From: Oreochromis niloticus
Taxonomy: Eukaryota > Chordata > Actinopteri > Cichliformes > Cichlidae
Direction: 5' to 3'
NCBI RefSeq assembly: GCF_001858045.2
Contig: NC_031983.2
Location: 15,331,204-15,395,203 of the forward strand
DNA length: 64,000 nucleotides
Part shown: one piece after another, positions 46,310 through 58,614 of the stretch
Layout of the letters: the number at the start of each line of letters is the position of its first letter
Numbering within the stretch: position 1 is the stretch's first letter
Notes under the pieces: model-generated
Database searches by the model: none
Told to the model about the DNA's origin: nothing
What the model saw: only the letters and a program-made list of their open reading frames with translations
Translations under genes and position numbers: made by a program

Positions 46310-49300
46310 CAAATCGATCAAACTTTTCTACAGCACGTTATACCACTCCGGGTCGAGAGGAGCGATATAGCATGGACCGGTTGAATGACTATGTCGGATC
46401 GAAGCATGACCGAAAGCGTGGCAGGGATTTTCCCTTTGAACTTCTTCCTGTTCCATGATTAACCTCCAACTGTTAAATGTTTCCTCAATATTGCTGTAAG
46501 TAACAACAAAGTTAGTTTTTAGGATCAGACAGGGGTCCAGTCCCAAAACTTTCCTTACACATGCCCACAGACTTGAGCTGTCACTGAATTAGCATCTGTG
46601 GGACAAATAAGCTTCAGGGACTGACTTGCTTTTTAGAACCGACCTTACGAGGCCTTTAGAGGCCTTTTGATTTTTACCCAAAGAGAAATTTGATCCTTAC
46701 AAACTAATATCAGATAAAACAAAAAACAAAAACATGATACTGTTTAGTTGTGATGAACAGTAACCACTTACCTCAACTTTGATGGGTTTTTTTTCTCAGC
46801 TATTTATTCTGCACAGAGCGTTTCCGGTGTGGCTCATGCAAAAGAGAATTGCAACAACACAGCATGTTTCTCTTCTCCCTTTCACACAGTAAGTATGTCT
46901 GTTGTAGACTGCGCTTTATAAATGTCTCTTTGATTATTCAATCAGTCTTTGAAAACTTTATCGTCATCACCAGCATGCTTTGTACCTCAGGCTCATCAGA
47001 GACAATCGTATCCAGGTAAAATAATTTTCTTTAATCTACACACTTTTAGGAATTAATTAGCTAATTTCATGGATAATTTCAGTGACTGAATTATTGCCGG
47101 TCATTCGTACATTTACTTTATTATATAAAATATATAAATTAAATCTCTTTGAAACTTTTAGAATCTAATCTGTTGGTTTCTTTTTTTCATAGCATTTTAT
47201 CAAAGTGTTGTCTGCTACAAAGTTAAAAGTATTGTACTAGTAGTAATATAGCATCCACCATCTCCTGCTTGCATATTTCTGAAAACATGTTAGTGGTGTG
47301 GCAGCCATGGATTGAGCTAGCCCTGCAAACCCTGTGGATGGACGATGCAGTGGACAGTGGGAGGAAGCATCCTGAAGCTCTCTTTGCAGACCACTGTGTG
47401 TGATTCTCCACTCGCCGACCAGAAAAGACAAACGGCAGGTCTCAGTTGCAGCACCTCATCCATCCATGTCTGATCCTGCATCAGCAGATTCAGCAACACA
47501 GCCAGAGACTTCCTGTAATCTATTACAGTTGTTAAAAAAAAAAACGGTCCAGGAACAGGTCACTCAGGTTAATCCTGTATAAACAACTGATATTGTTTTT
47601 CCTTCTTTAAATATTGTTGGCTTATTAGAAATATTCTTGTTCAATTGTTGTTGTTATTTACTTTATTGCCATCAAATAAATATCCATGTAAAATTGTCCA
47701 AAGTTAGCATTATGTTCATACATGTTAAAAATACCTGAAAATAAAATGAGTTCAGTGACAGTTAGTGTTTGTTGTAGTCAATTTATTAATAACAAAAAAC
47801 TTTTAAACTAATGCAACACATATAACAATGTCACAAAATATTCAAATAAATACATTTCTTAATGCATAACTGATTTTGGATCTGATCTTTCAAGAAGTGA
47901 AAGTCTGTCCATCCTCTCACTGATCGAATCGATCGATTCGGGACCTTGTGAATCTGAATCGAAGCCCAACTCGTCTCCACCAAACGCGAGCTCAATAATG
48001 GCCACAGTGAGCGTGTGAGCAACTATTTGCCTGCGCTACTGTGCATGTATGAAGTGGACCGACTTGTGATCAGGCACACATGAGGCCGACCGGCTGAGAA
48101 TACTGAAATCAAAGGAAATGAAACTCTTCTGTCTGGTGAAATGTTATACTTACCAAATCATGCTCCCTGGCCTTATATCCTTTGCAGGTGGAACTGGACC
48201 CAGTTGTGAAAACCAATGATTTCGTTCCTGATTTTGTCTGGCCAACAAAGAGTCCAGGCTGGTGATGATCAATTTAAGAACAGAAACACACACTTCTTAC
48301 CAAAGAAATGAATATTATTTTACAGTGTTGCTGAATCACATGGACGAATTTAACACCTGGACACAGTTATAGCGTGATGACTGGCAGGAGGAGATCTCAC
48401 CCTGTGTTTCTCTGCCTGTGGTAGAGGTGGAACCAGATCAAGTGGCGCAGATTCTTGAACAGCCTCAAGTCAGAGCTGGATTGACCTTTTGTCACCAGGT
48501 ACTGATGAGCCCGCTGTGGAGAAACATCACTGATGATGTTCATGAATCCCCAGCTGACTCTGGTAACCTTAATACAGCACAGAAAAAATGTCACCATAAT
48601 AATTTTATGTTGTTATTATTGTGATAATAACATAAACAGATGAATCAATGTCATTATCTTTGATGTTTTACACTTAACATAATTAAAAAAACATGAGTAT
48701 AAAAGGTGTTAAAACTCTGATGCCATCTTGGAATACTGCACTTTGCTCATGTCATTACAGCATTTCTCTCTTTCTAATCATACATCTAGATGTTATGTCA
48801 ACACACATTTAATCTACATTATAAGAGTGCCTTTGTGATAAATGTGTCTTTCATTCTTGAATTAAATGGTTAAATATTTAATCTAACTAAACCCTAAAGA
48901 TGGAGTCAGAAGACAACAGTCACCTGAAGGGGCTGAAAATTGTAAAGACCCTACAGAACAATCAGTAAATGTGAGTAAATCTGTGATTCTGTGAGTAACA
49001 CACTGGGTTCAGTTTGGAGGTTGAACTCTCACTCACCAGGCCGACAGCCGTCTGTGCCACAGTTAAACTCATGCAGTGCTAATTTAAAAACTCTCAAATA
49101 TTTTGGACAATTTATATTTTTCTATCACAAAACATACAAGTCTTCATTGAAGTAAACACACAGAGCAGTAGTGGATTTTTTTTTAAATATTATTTTTCTT
49201 TATTTTGATTTGCTGCTAACTGCATTGGTTCTATTTGTAGTTTTTGTAGTAGGGAGCACTACAAAAACTACAAATAAAAAAATCCAATTAACAAATTTTG

Positions 49301-49374
49301 TGCTCTCTACTATCAGAACCCCTCACTTGAATTTTTGTTTTTCAGTTTAAGCCAATTAAATTCAATCCAAAAAT

Positions 49375-49518
49375 TCAACCCCAACAATCAAGTGATCCCC
49401 TATGAGCAAGCACAAGGCAACGGTGGACAGGAAAAACTCCCTTTAACAGGAAGAAACCTGTGACAGAACCAGGCTCAGGGAGGGGCAGTCTTCTGTCATG
49501 ACTGGTTGGGAGATGAGG
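49375..49518 (-). repeat. LINE 3'-end fragment, copy C
   Basis: Same fragment downstream of the frame at 49,687-50,490. Confidence 0.75.
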
Positions 49519-49686
49519 GCAAAATAAAATTGAACATAAAGGAGAGCACAGTATAGTTATGACAGGTTGTGGACCGTGGCTGGAAAACATTATTACTGTT
49601 TTCAAAAGGCACCCGGTCGACATCCACAATTACAGTAGGGCTGGAATGGATAATAAGGATAATCCCACAGAGGACGGACATTCACT

Positions 49687-50490
49687 TCAGCTGAAAATAT
49701 TTGAGACGGCCCAGCAAGCTGCAGGAACAACAACGGCTGCTGTGACAAGACCTAGACCTACTTTAAGTGCGAGTTTGGCACCAGCACGCCACCAACTACT
49801 AGTCTGAGCCTCATCAGGAGGTGGTTCTGTGACAGGAGTGTTATGTTCCTCATGTTCAGCTGCACGTGTAATTATTAAACGCTGTGATACTTCCGCTTTG
49901 ATCACAAGGTTGTTTAAAGCACTCCTGATTTTCGCATTCTCTTCCTTTAGTTCATTTACCCCCCTTTCAATGTTGTCCAGCTTAGTGATAATCATTCTGT
50001 TCTGCTCCACGAGAAACCCTTCACACTGACCTATTCTTCTCTCGATTGACTCAAACGTTCTGTGCAACTGCTGCAGAGACTCATGGCATCTGGCAGCACA
50101 ACGGCACCGACCACTAGTGTGAGCCTCGTCACGATATGGTTCTGCGAAGGAAGTCTCACGTTCAGTTGCGTTTTGATTTGCCACTTGGATCTCAAGATTA
50201 TGTATAGTTTCCCTGAGAGTCCTGTTCTCTTTCTCTAATTGACACATCTTACTGTTAGCCTTGGCCAGCTTTACAATGAGAAGCGCTCTCTCTCGCAGTT
50301 GATGTGATTCCTCTGTATTATCTCTGTCCGTAGGTGAATTATTTAATGTTTCCTCTGACATTTCTTTAACAGTATAAAAGCACAGTGTCAAAAGAAAAAA
50401 ACTTTGTATGAATTGTATGAATGTAAAAGTATTATCTTTGTCAAAGACAACTCGCTTTGCAAAAACGACTCGCTGTTTCTGAAGCCGCAC
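49687..50490 (-). CDS. coiled-coil, C-terminally hydrophobic protein, U copy C
   Basis: Third intact copy. Compared with copy A it carries Thr91, Glu94 and Cys156 (RTLRET; GQCEG) in place of Ala, Lys and Tyr, so it is the outlier of the three in this stretch. It has the same two coiled-coil blocks, Cys cluster, internal EP-rich repeat and hydrophobic C-terminus. The probable start is Met44. The function is unknown; the shape suggests a membrane-anchored oligomer (inference). Confidence 0.6.
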   Translation of the reverse strand: MRLQKQRVVFAKRVVFDKDNTFTFIQFIQSFFLLTLCFYTVKEMSEETLNNSPTDRDNTEESHQLRERALLIVKLAKANSKMCQLEKENRTLRETIHNLEIQVANQNATERETSFAEPYRDEAHTSGRCRCAARCHESLQQLHRTFESIERRIGQCEGFLVEQNRMIITKLDNIERGVNELKEENAKIRSALNNLVIKAEVSQRLIITRAAEHEEHNTPVTEPPPDEAQTSSWWRAGAKLALKVGLGLVTAAVVVPAACWAVSNIFS

Positions 50491-50547
50491 GAAGGTAAGT
50501 AAACTGTGTTAAAGCACCTGTATTTATGGATTCATGTGGCAGAGATG

Positions 50548-50569
50548 GTGACGTCGACTGCTACGTCAC
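50548..50569 (-). promoter_or_regulatory. inverted TGACGT pair, copy C
   Basis: Same site with one change: the gene strand reads TGACGTAG instead of TGACGTGG, which would alter an ATF6-type core but keep the CRE-like half. Confidence 0.35.
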
Positions 50570-51309
50570 AGTCTCTCCTTTGAGTAGATCAAAGCATCAA
50601 AGAAGCGGTCAGTGTCATTCCGCGCATGCTCAGATCATGCGTATTGAAATGAACGGGATATTTATTTATTCATTTTAAATACCTTGCTATATAACAAAGG
50701 TGACTGCGCACTAAAAGGACGAGGAGAGTTCAAAATAGGGCTGTTCGATACAACGACACATATCGGATGACGATATGAAAAAGTCTATCGTTTCATATTA
50801 CGGCAATATTTTTTCATCGTTTTTATGGTCACTGTAGTATTAATTTCCAAACGGCGCCCCATACTCTTTCGCTTATATTTAATATAACCACACTCCGGAC
50901 GGACAAGCGACTGCTGTTATGCGTTGTCGTTAGCAACAACGACGGTAAAACCATACGCTGGGGCAAGAGGGGGAGATTACCCACAAACTGAATATGGACA
51001 AGATTTACTACGGCAGCGGAAGAATCCGCTGGAAAAGGCACAAGATAAATGACAGGTTTCACGTCTCACCCCCTCATTGCCTCCGTCCACTGCAGGCTCA
51101 CACAGCACTCGGCAGAGAACTCCCCCGGAAACATCCACGCAGCGCATCTTGCTACCACCTTCAAGTTGTACTCAAGTTTATAAAGAACCCATGTTACAGT
51201 ATTGTGGTTAAGTTAAATCCAATTTATTAACCTACCTCTGAGATGAAGTACAGTCTCTGTTAATTTGAGTTTCCATGAAACCGCGATAAACAGGTATTTG
51301 CGGGGGGTT

Positions 51310-51473
51310 TTAAAATTACTATAACCCTTTTTAGTTTAGTAAATATTGGCTATATTGAGAGGTCTTATTTTATTCTTACTTAATTTTTCTAATTTATTTG
51401 AATTATGCCCTCCAATTAAGATAGATTTTATGTTGTTGGTAAAGATCTGGATGGTTATTTCATTTTATTCTTC
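51310..51473. other. short AT-rich single-copy stretch
   Basis: First sequence beyond the duplicated unit. T-rich; nothing coding seen. Confidence 0.5.
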
Positions 51474-52041
51474 GGCTACGTCCACACGTACACGGGTATT
51501 TTTGAAAACGGAGATTTTCCGTTTTCGTTTTAAAAAATAATCCCGTCCACACGTAAACGCAGAAATGAAGGAAAACGCTGCTAGGAACATGCCAACGCAA
51601 CAGGTGGCGATATATTCCTAACCATGTAGAAATGTTGGCCAATCAGAAGTCTAGAAGCCTCGGTAGGAAATAGTAAACAAAGATGGGGCATAGAAGCAGA
51701 ACCGAGTCCTATGTGTGGAGGGACAGTAACTGTGTGTGTATATGTAAGCATTTAAACACTGCAGAGAGTACAATTAACAGTATTGTAGAAATTCATTTCA
51801 CCGAAACAATAACGTGGCGCACAGTGTGACGTCAAAAAAGGCGCACACCTTTGACGCTGCGTTTTCTCCGTTTTTCTCGTCCACACGTAAATGCAAAAAC
51901 GGAGTTTTCGGAAATATCCACCCTGGCAGGCGTTTTTAAAAATCTCCGTTTTCAGTGACCGAAAACGCCGTTTACGTGTGGACGAAAGGTGCAAACGCAT
52001 AGAAAAATCTCCGTTTTCAAAGATACCCGGGTACGTGTGGG
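51474..52041. mobile_element. MITE-like element with GGCTACGTCCACACGT ends
   Basis: Left end CGTCCACACGTACACGGGTA through TTTTTGAAAACGGAGA; right end TCTCCGTTTTCAAAGATACC through CGGGTACGTGTGG. The CGTCCACACGTAAA word and ACGGAG/CTCCGTTTT words recur inside in both orientations (51,545, 51,879, 51,975), giving a strongly self-complementary 570-bp element. No coding capacity. Confidence 0.8.
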
Positions 52042-52241
52042 TGTTATTGTTGGTTTCAAATATATTCGATATAGCCTATCCAATTAAGTTAAATGTCATG
52101 TTTTTAGTTGTTAGAATCAAATCACAAAACAACAATCCAAAGGGGAGGACACGGGGCCGCAGCATATGTGCCCCACCATCTTAACATTTCACTCGGATCA
52201 GCCACAGGAAAAAGCTAAATTCTTGGCAAAAACTTAAATCC

Positions 52242-54445
52242 TACGGTGGCCCTGAGAGGCCAAACGGACTGCAACTTCAGAAAACACTTGCAAAAAGAAA
52301 AATGCTTGAAAAAAGAAAAACGCTGCAAAAAGAAAAACGCTGCAAAAGCACACAAGACACAACGGAAATGTTTCTGGGGAGACAATAACCCGACGGACCA
52401 GTTGCACGAACCAAAACATGCTAACAAGTGTACTGGGACTGGGAGACACTTCAAAGAAGTGGAACCGGGGCGGCCAAAGAGTAAACTTTCTCTTAGTAAG
52501 TTCTGAATATCACGTCACTTATTTATGTGCAAATGTTTAATAATGAAGAACATTAAAACATTACTGTTGGCCACATGCCGGCAAAGTTATGTGACATTAG
52601 CGATGTTTGTACTTTCAGCTTTTACTTTGTTTTAAAGCCTTTACTTTATACGCCGTTCGATAGTTGACCTTAATCTTACAGAGAATCTGATGATTTTGTG
52701 GATAATTAAAGTCAGTCATATATCCACAAACACAACAAGCTGAAAGTCAGTGATGCTGCTCGGTTTGCAGTCCTGAATATGACGGCACAAGCAGGATTCA
52801 CTGCACTGTTCATGTTAGCTATGTTATATTGCTGCCTCTGTTCGGTGGTGTCGAGCCAAACGGACTTTAACGTGTGTTTGAACGAGCTGACGGTTCACTC
52901 GTTAAGCTGAAAGAAAGATGCTTTAATCACAGGAGTCACACATGTGTCCACTGGACCATCTGGGAACTCTTCTTGTTTAGCACTCGTAATAACACGAACA
53001 CTAAATCCTCCTTCTCTTGTGCTGTTTTGTAGCAGTGTATACACCTGAGACTGTCACCTGTCTGTCTGTCCTGCACTCTCTCTCTGTTTCTTTCTCTCTG
53101 ATTGTGGAATAAAAGTATGAACATGTATTTATAAGTTACACTTGTGTTTGAATCCTGCAGCTTATCACACATTTGATTTCCATGTGTGACAACTGCAAGT
53201 GTCCAGAGTGAGGACAGACTGAGGGACCCACTGCTGCACATCATCTGTGAGGCTTTGCACCCCTGATGATCCACCAGGACAAACTCAGCAGAGTGTGAGG
53301 AAGAGGAGGAGGAAGAGCCAGCAGCAGCTGACAGATGGAGAGAATAGACAGACTGTTCCCTGTTTGTGAAGGACTGCTAGGAAAGTTTAACATAACTAAT
53401 TGTCTGTCCTGAATCAGTCTTATTAGGTAATGTTCAAATAATTTGATCATTCCAGTGTTTTCAGTGTGGGAGAAAGTACTCAGGGCCTTCAAGTTACACA
53501 CTATGAAAGGCAGCAACAAGTTTAATATTCAGAAACCTAAAGTATGTATCAGCAGCAGAATGGAGCTAAAAATAAATGTTTGTTTCAGTTCTATGAAGCT
53601 TTGAGTATTTTGGATTAGTAGTACTGCTGTGTTTGTTGCATCATATTGCTGTAATTGTTTATATGCTTTATATATTCTGAGGTAAGTTGATCTATAGTGT
53701 TACATCATATTCTATAAGGATGTTATGTGTTTGTATACTTTCTGCCCAGTTTGACCCATTTAGCAGAAGTCAGCCTGTTTAAGGCTCTGATATCTATTCT
53801 GTATGACTTAAAGCAGTTATGACATGGTCTGATTTTCTCACCCAATAAAGGAATATTTAATATATCAGTCTACTCTTCATTCTATCAGAAACAGTTATCA
53901 CAGCTCGTACATTTTCATTTTATACATATATGTAAGCACTGAGCCAAATTTAGTAATTCCAACATATTAAAAGAACAATATTTGTCTCTTATATATAATA
54001 CATCTATATATACACTGTCAAAGATACTTGTCTTTGAGTGAAGATTTAAGGTGATAGGAAATATAAATAAATGCAACTTAAATCTTTACTGAAGCTCAGT
54101 ATTTGACACGGAGTTCAAACTCACTGCTGTAATAACTAATAATGATTAATATAATAACTTTAATATTGACCATATTATATTTACATTACCAAAGTGAGAT
54201 GACTTTAGTTTCATTTTTCTTTTTGCAAGTGTTTTTCTTTTTGCAGGTGTTTTTCTTTTTGCAAGTGTTTTTCTTTTTGCAGGTGTTTTTCTTTTTGCAA
54301 GTGTTTTTCTTTTTGCAAGTGTTTTTCTTTTTGCAGGTGTTTTTCTTTTTGCAGCATTTTTCTTTTTGCAAGTGTTTTCTGAAGTTGCAGTCCGTTTGGC
54401 CTCTCAGGGCCACCGTAATCCGTTTGGCCTCTCAGGGCCACCGTA
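52242..54445. mobile_element. 2.2-kb element with TACGGTGGCCCTGAGAGGCC inverted ends
   Basis: The left end TACGGTGGCCCTGAGAGGCC, followed by AAACGGACTGCAACTTCAG, is repeated in reverse complement at 54,376-54,417. The last 28 bases of the right end are then repeated once more (to 54,445). The right terminal repeat runs into the 18-bp minisatellite, and the left one holds a few divergent copies of the same unit. The interior (52.5-54.1 kb) has no convincing gene. Type not recognised; probably a non-autonomous DNA transposon. Confidence 0.75.
54214..54374 (+). repeat. 18-bp minisatellite (TTTTTCTTTTTGCAAGTG)n
   Basis: About nine tandem units alternating GCAAGTG and GCAGGTG. It creates an artificial open frame of repeated FFFLQV hexapeptides that should not be called a protein. 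Confidence 0.95.
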
Positions 54446-54714
54446 AGTTTTGGACCCAGATTACTCCGCGAGGCTTCTGACTAGGGTAGCAGTAACGCTC
54501 CGACAATCCATCAAGCAGTGCGGCTTCGTAGACCTACTGAAGCCTACTGTAGTCCTACTGAAACATTTTTTGGCAGATTTTTGAGCGCCCTGTACCACAT
54601 GAAATCGGTTCAAGGTCAGTAAGCACAACCAGAATTCATACATAAGGCGCACTGTTGATTTTTTGAGAAAATTAAAGGATTTTAAGTGTGCCTTATAGTG
54701 CGGAAAATACGTTA

Positions 54715-55440
54715 AGTTGAATTTAATTTTCTAAAAATGCTGCAAATTTTTCAAATTACCCTACAATAAAATGGAAACTGGAAAAGGCGCAGGTCCTGTG
54801 TCGCTATGGCATCATTTCTGCATCATATAAATAAGCATAAACCTACAGAAAGAGTGCAACAGTTACTTGGTTTTCTTTTTGCAGTGGTGACGTCTATTGC
54901 AATGGCAAGAATTGGACAATCTCCCTATGCTGAACCCAGCTATGTTCAGATGAGCGGAATCAACTTTTTCAGGGATTTCCTTACCTGGATGATTGAGCAT
55001 GCATCAAGACATTTATTTAGTAAAGTTTCACAGTGGCTTTTAATGCCACTAACATGCTTTAAATTCCTGGATCACAGGGGGAATGCAAACCCGGGGCAAG
55101 GGTACTTGTGAATAAGGGACCAGTCAGAAGAAGTTCTCCATGTTTGTGTTTCAGAATATTAAATATGAGATGATAATACTAAAATATGTATGATGTCAGC
55201 ATAATGTTAAAAGTGGGAAAGTACAAAAAATACAGTACATCTTCTCATTTGTCAACACCAACCACATTCCTCCATCTACAACCATTCATTTTATCTTTAG
55301 CATTTCAGAATAACCACAATCAATACATACTAAAATGAATAATAAACCCTTAGTTAATACTTACTTTATTGATGACAATCATTGAAATTGTAGTTTACAC
55401 ATAAATAAGTGAAAATTAATGATTTTGCTTGAGATATAAT
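54715..55440 (+). repeat. direct repeat, left member, downstream of ptafr
   Basis: Collinear with 62,300-62,970, sharing ATGCTGCAAATTTTT, GCAGGTCCTGTGTC, CTGCATCATATAAATAAGCA, GGCAATCTCCCTA-like and CAACACCAACCACATTCCTC blocks in the same order. A 101-codon frame (54,806-55,111) exists here but is not preserved in the other copy, so it is not called as a gene. Confidence 0.85.
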
Positions 55441-56099
55441 GAATTATTATGCAAGCATTTATACTCCAATGAGTCCAACAATAAAGCTGCCTTTAAGTTC
55501 TGTATTTGGGTCTTAACTCTGCCTGCTTCACACAGCACCTCAGGACAGTAACTTTTGCATCATACATTTCATTAATTTACAAGCTGTCAGGCATCTAATT
55601 TAACAACTTTGTCTCATCAGTGAGTCATAATTCAATCTATTAGCCAGAATGATAACAGTTAATCATCTAGTTTAAACAGAGATTTGATTGATGTGCAGTT
55701 TATTATCATTAGCACATTTTCATTGCTCCTAATATAACACACCAAAGATGTAGACAGGTATTTGTGGCAGATCTGTAACACTCCTACACCTGATTTTTAG
55801 TCTCCCTGCCTTCACTTTATGTTTGGACACTATAAAACTGATATGGCAAAATACAGAAATTTACCCATTGCCACCATCACTGTGTAGATTCACGTTTTTC
55901 TGAAGTATCAGAGCAGTATCTTTGTATTGCTCCTGCCACCATGGTTGACATCATCATATTTAATATTGCTATACTTACTCAACTGGCCCTCAGTTATCAT
56001 TATGTGCTATCACTGTAGCCATTCAATCAGAATGCAAGAGATTAACAAAAGCAGAGATCGTCTGATCAAATTTGATTTCATGTTTTTATTTACAAAATG
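55441..56099. other. no feature supported
   Basis: AT-rich intergenic sequence; only short frames. Confidence 0.5.
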
Positions 56100-56830
56100 T
56101 CACGGCCGGGATGGCCGGTGTGTTTGACACAGGGCAGGATTAGGTTAACAAAAAGCAAGCTGTTTATTTAGGCTGATAGCAAAACAAAGGCAAAGGCAAA
56201 CTGAGGCAAAGACTAAATGATGACCTAAACTGGGAACAGCTAGAACGAAACAAGAAAACTGTGACATAAACGTGAACATGAATCCAAACAGGAGCATGCA
56301 AAACTACCACGTGAGGAAACCAAAACATGAACCTGAACCAAAGCAGGAAAAAGGAGATTTGAGAAAACATGAAAAATCCATAGCCATGAGGCGAGATAAG
56401 CAGACAACCTGATGCTGAACAACAACAAACAGAGGGCTTAAATACACAGAAGGGTAATGAGGGAAGTAGCAACACTTGGGGAAACACAGCTGACACAAAC
56501 ATGATGCCACAGGGGAAGCAAAACTGAACACACTGAACATGGAAACAAGACTTTCAAAATAAAACAGGAAACATGGAGAGACATAGACATGATAACACAA
56601 GCTTGACAACATGAAACACGCAGACAAGAAACCCAAGACAGACTGGGGAGACACATGAGAACATATATGGAGCACAAGCACGAGCATAACTAAGTGTTAA
56701 AGAGGAGAAGACAGACTAACACAGAAGACAGGAAAATACTCACAAACATGGAAACATAAGTGAAACATAAACTAGACTAAAACTCAACTAAACCCTAGTA
56801 ATAATAACAACACAAGAACTTAACATATTT
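56100..56830 (-). repeat. probable interspersed repeat
   Basis: Starts GTCACGGCCGGGATGGCCGG and continues as a purine-rich stretch with many ACACAGAGG/GGAAACA/AACATG words that yields overlapping Cys/Phe/Ser-rich frames on the minus strand. This composition is typical of retroelement UTR-derived repeats in fish. No domain recognised. Confidence 0.4.
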
Positions 56831-57907
56831 CCAGTATAACATAAGAAATCAAAAAATCATGTAAATTTCAGCGGGAACCCTGCAAATGTGAAAAGGTGAG
56901 AAAAGAAGTCCATTCATTTAAAAAAAAAAAAGGTTTGACAAGTGGGTGACCATGACATGAAGATCCTCAGTGATGAGAAAATACGAAAGAAAAAAAAAAC
57001 ACTAACCAGCTGAAAGGCAAGAAATGGTGAAGAATGACGGAAAAAGCATGTGCAAATATGCATGAAAATACAGTATAAAAGGCAATAATTCTAACAACAG
57101 TAAAAGTTAATATTTTACAATACCACATTTATTCTTCAATACACCTTGAATACTCTGTAAGTAATCTTCAGTTTTCCAGGTTTCTTGTAGGGCATTCAAA
57201 ACTGATCCCACATCTTGAAAAAGATGTTACCGTCTGAAGATCACACTGCTTTCTTTGCAATCGCTGAGACAAATGAGCAATACTGCATTTACACCACATG
57301 ATGGAGGCAGAGACTAATAAAAGCACAGTAGGGGAGTATTTCAAGCAGGCTCTATACAGCGCAGTGTGAACTACGTGAGCCACCGCTCTCACTAGATTAG
57401 GGTTAACGGGCCTCTACAATCTTTAATGTGGACATGAAAAACTACATGTGTAAATTTAGACCAGTTCCATGGAGCACTACTCTAAACAACTGTCCCAGAT
57501 GTAACTCTCTCTATGAAGCTGGATTTAAGAAATAAGTGTTTAAAGTTAAAGTTTTAAAACATGTTTAACGCCATCTTGTACCAGTAAACCACATGACGTC
57601 ACTGGGTTGGTTGGTTGCGGATGAGAACAACACAGAGGAACATTAGTTATGTTTGTGGAGTGAGCACATATAGTAACCTCTTATGTTGTAAACTGTTTGG
57701 ATGTAATTGAGAAAAGGACCATTTTATTGCATAATAAAGTATTTATTGCATGTAGCGCACATCTGCGCTTCCAACAGCTAGCTAACAATCAATACCCACT
57801 TACTGCTAAAATGACAGAGTGAAAGTAGACAGTACCTCCTTGGTACCTCCTTGGTTTATTATCATCAAACTCACTGCTGCAGCCAGGGGAAGTACAACTG
57901 TGATCCC
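56831..57907. other. no gene supported
   Basis: Intergenic. A promoter-like TGACGTCACTGGGTTGG lies at about 57,594-57,611. A tandem duplication GGTACCTCCTT occurs at 57,840. Short frames only. Confidence 0.5.
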
Positions 57908-58084
57908 CTTAGACCAGGGGTGGGCAACTCCAGGCCTCAAGGACTGGTGTCCTGCAGGTTTTAGATGTGTCCTTGATCCAACACAGCTGATTCAAATGGC
58001 TAAATTACCTCCTTAACATGTCTTGAAGTTCTCCAGAGGCCTGGTAATGAACTAATCATTTGATTCAGGTGTGTTGACCCAGGG
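57908..58084 (+). mobile_element. hAT-type MITE
   Basis: CAGGGGTGGGCAACTCCAGG at the start and TTGACCCAGGGTG at the end, with the internal words CCTGCAGGTTTTAGATGTG and CTTGATCCAACACAGCTG. This is a very widespread teleost miniature element. Confidence 0.75.
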
Positions 58085-58375
58085 TGATATCTTGCAAAGA
58101 AAAGCGTCTGGACTTCTTTAAGTTGCTTGAAGACGTTTCACCTCTCATCCGAGAAGCTTCTTCAGTTCTAAGGTCAAATGGTGGAGAGTCCCAGATTTAA
58201 ACCCAGCGGGAGTATCCCCCAAAGAGGGACAAAAGGACCCCCTGGTGATCCTCTGATCACCTGAGCCAAGGTGTGAAAATGGGTGTGGGTCCCAATCAGC
58301 CAGGGTTTCGGGTGAGAATCATCCTCTAATCAGGTGATCAGAGCTAAGCAGCAACCAAACAACCCATAAACATGC
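58085..58375 (+). repeat. interspersed repeat (GAAGACGTTTCACCTCTCAT family)
   Basis: Contains the common fish sequence TTGCTTGAAGACGTTTCACC followed by TCTCATCCGAGAAGCTTCTT. Class not determined. Confidence 0.55.
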
Positions 58376-58614
58376 TCTAAACACTTTAAACAATTATTTC
58401 CTAAATCCAGCTTCACAGACGTGTTACCTCAATGACAGTTTTTCAGAATAGGGCTCTACTGTGTTAATTAACCTTTAAACGTGTAGTGTTTCCACTGTAA
58501 TATTGTAATTGGGGATTCAAAAATATTCCACAGTTAGACATTTAGATTTATCTCATCTTATCTGAGACGTGGTTTGGTTCAAAATGCAGGATAAGTGAGA
58601 TTTTTTAAAATACT

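Larger units (their letters stand above)
34952..51251 (+). repeat. U unit, copy C (direct)
   Basis: Second direct copy of the unit seen at 1-16,605, with the same order of features: 149-residue membrane protein, Tigger-like end, Rex1-like LINE end, hAT-like element, GA tract and 267-codon frame. Shared sequence with copy A ends at GATGAAGTAC (51,251). A further 57 bases, to about 51,308, are shared only with the inverted copy B. The left limit is uncertain because copy A is cut by the window edge; it lies somewhere between 34,473 and 34,952. Confidence 0.93.

Noticed and set aside
54142..54480. 112-codon frame with repeated FFFLQV
   Set aside because: It is a translation of the 18-bp minisatellite; unit length divisible by three keeps the frame open by chance.
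54806..55111. 101-codon frame MASFLHHINKHKPTERVQ...
   Set aside because: The partner repeat at 62.3-62.9 kb does not keep the frame; likely non-coding.
56164..56687. Overlapping Cys/Phe-rich minus-strand frames
   Set aside because: Two frames open over the same stretch with low-complexity content; fits a dispersed repeat better than a membrane protein.
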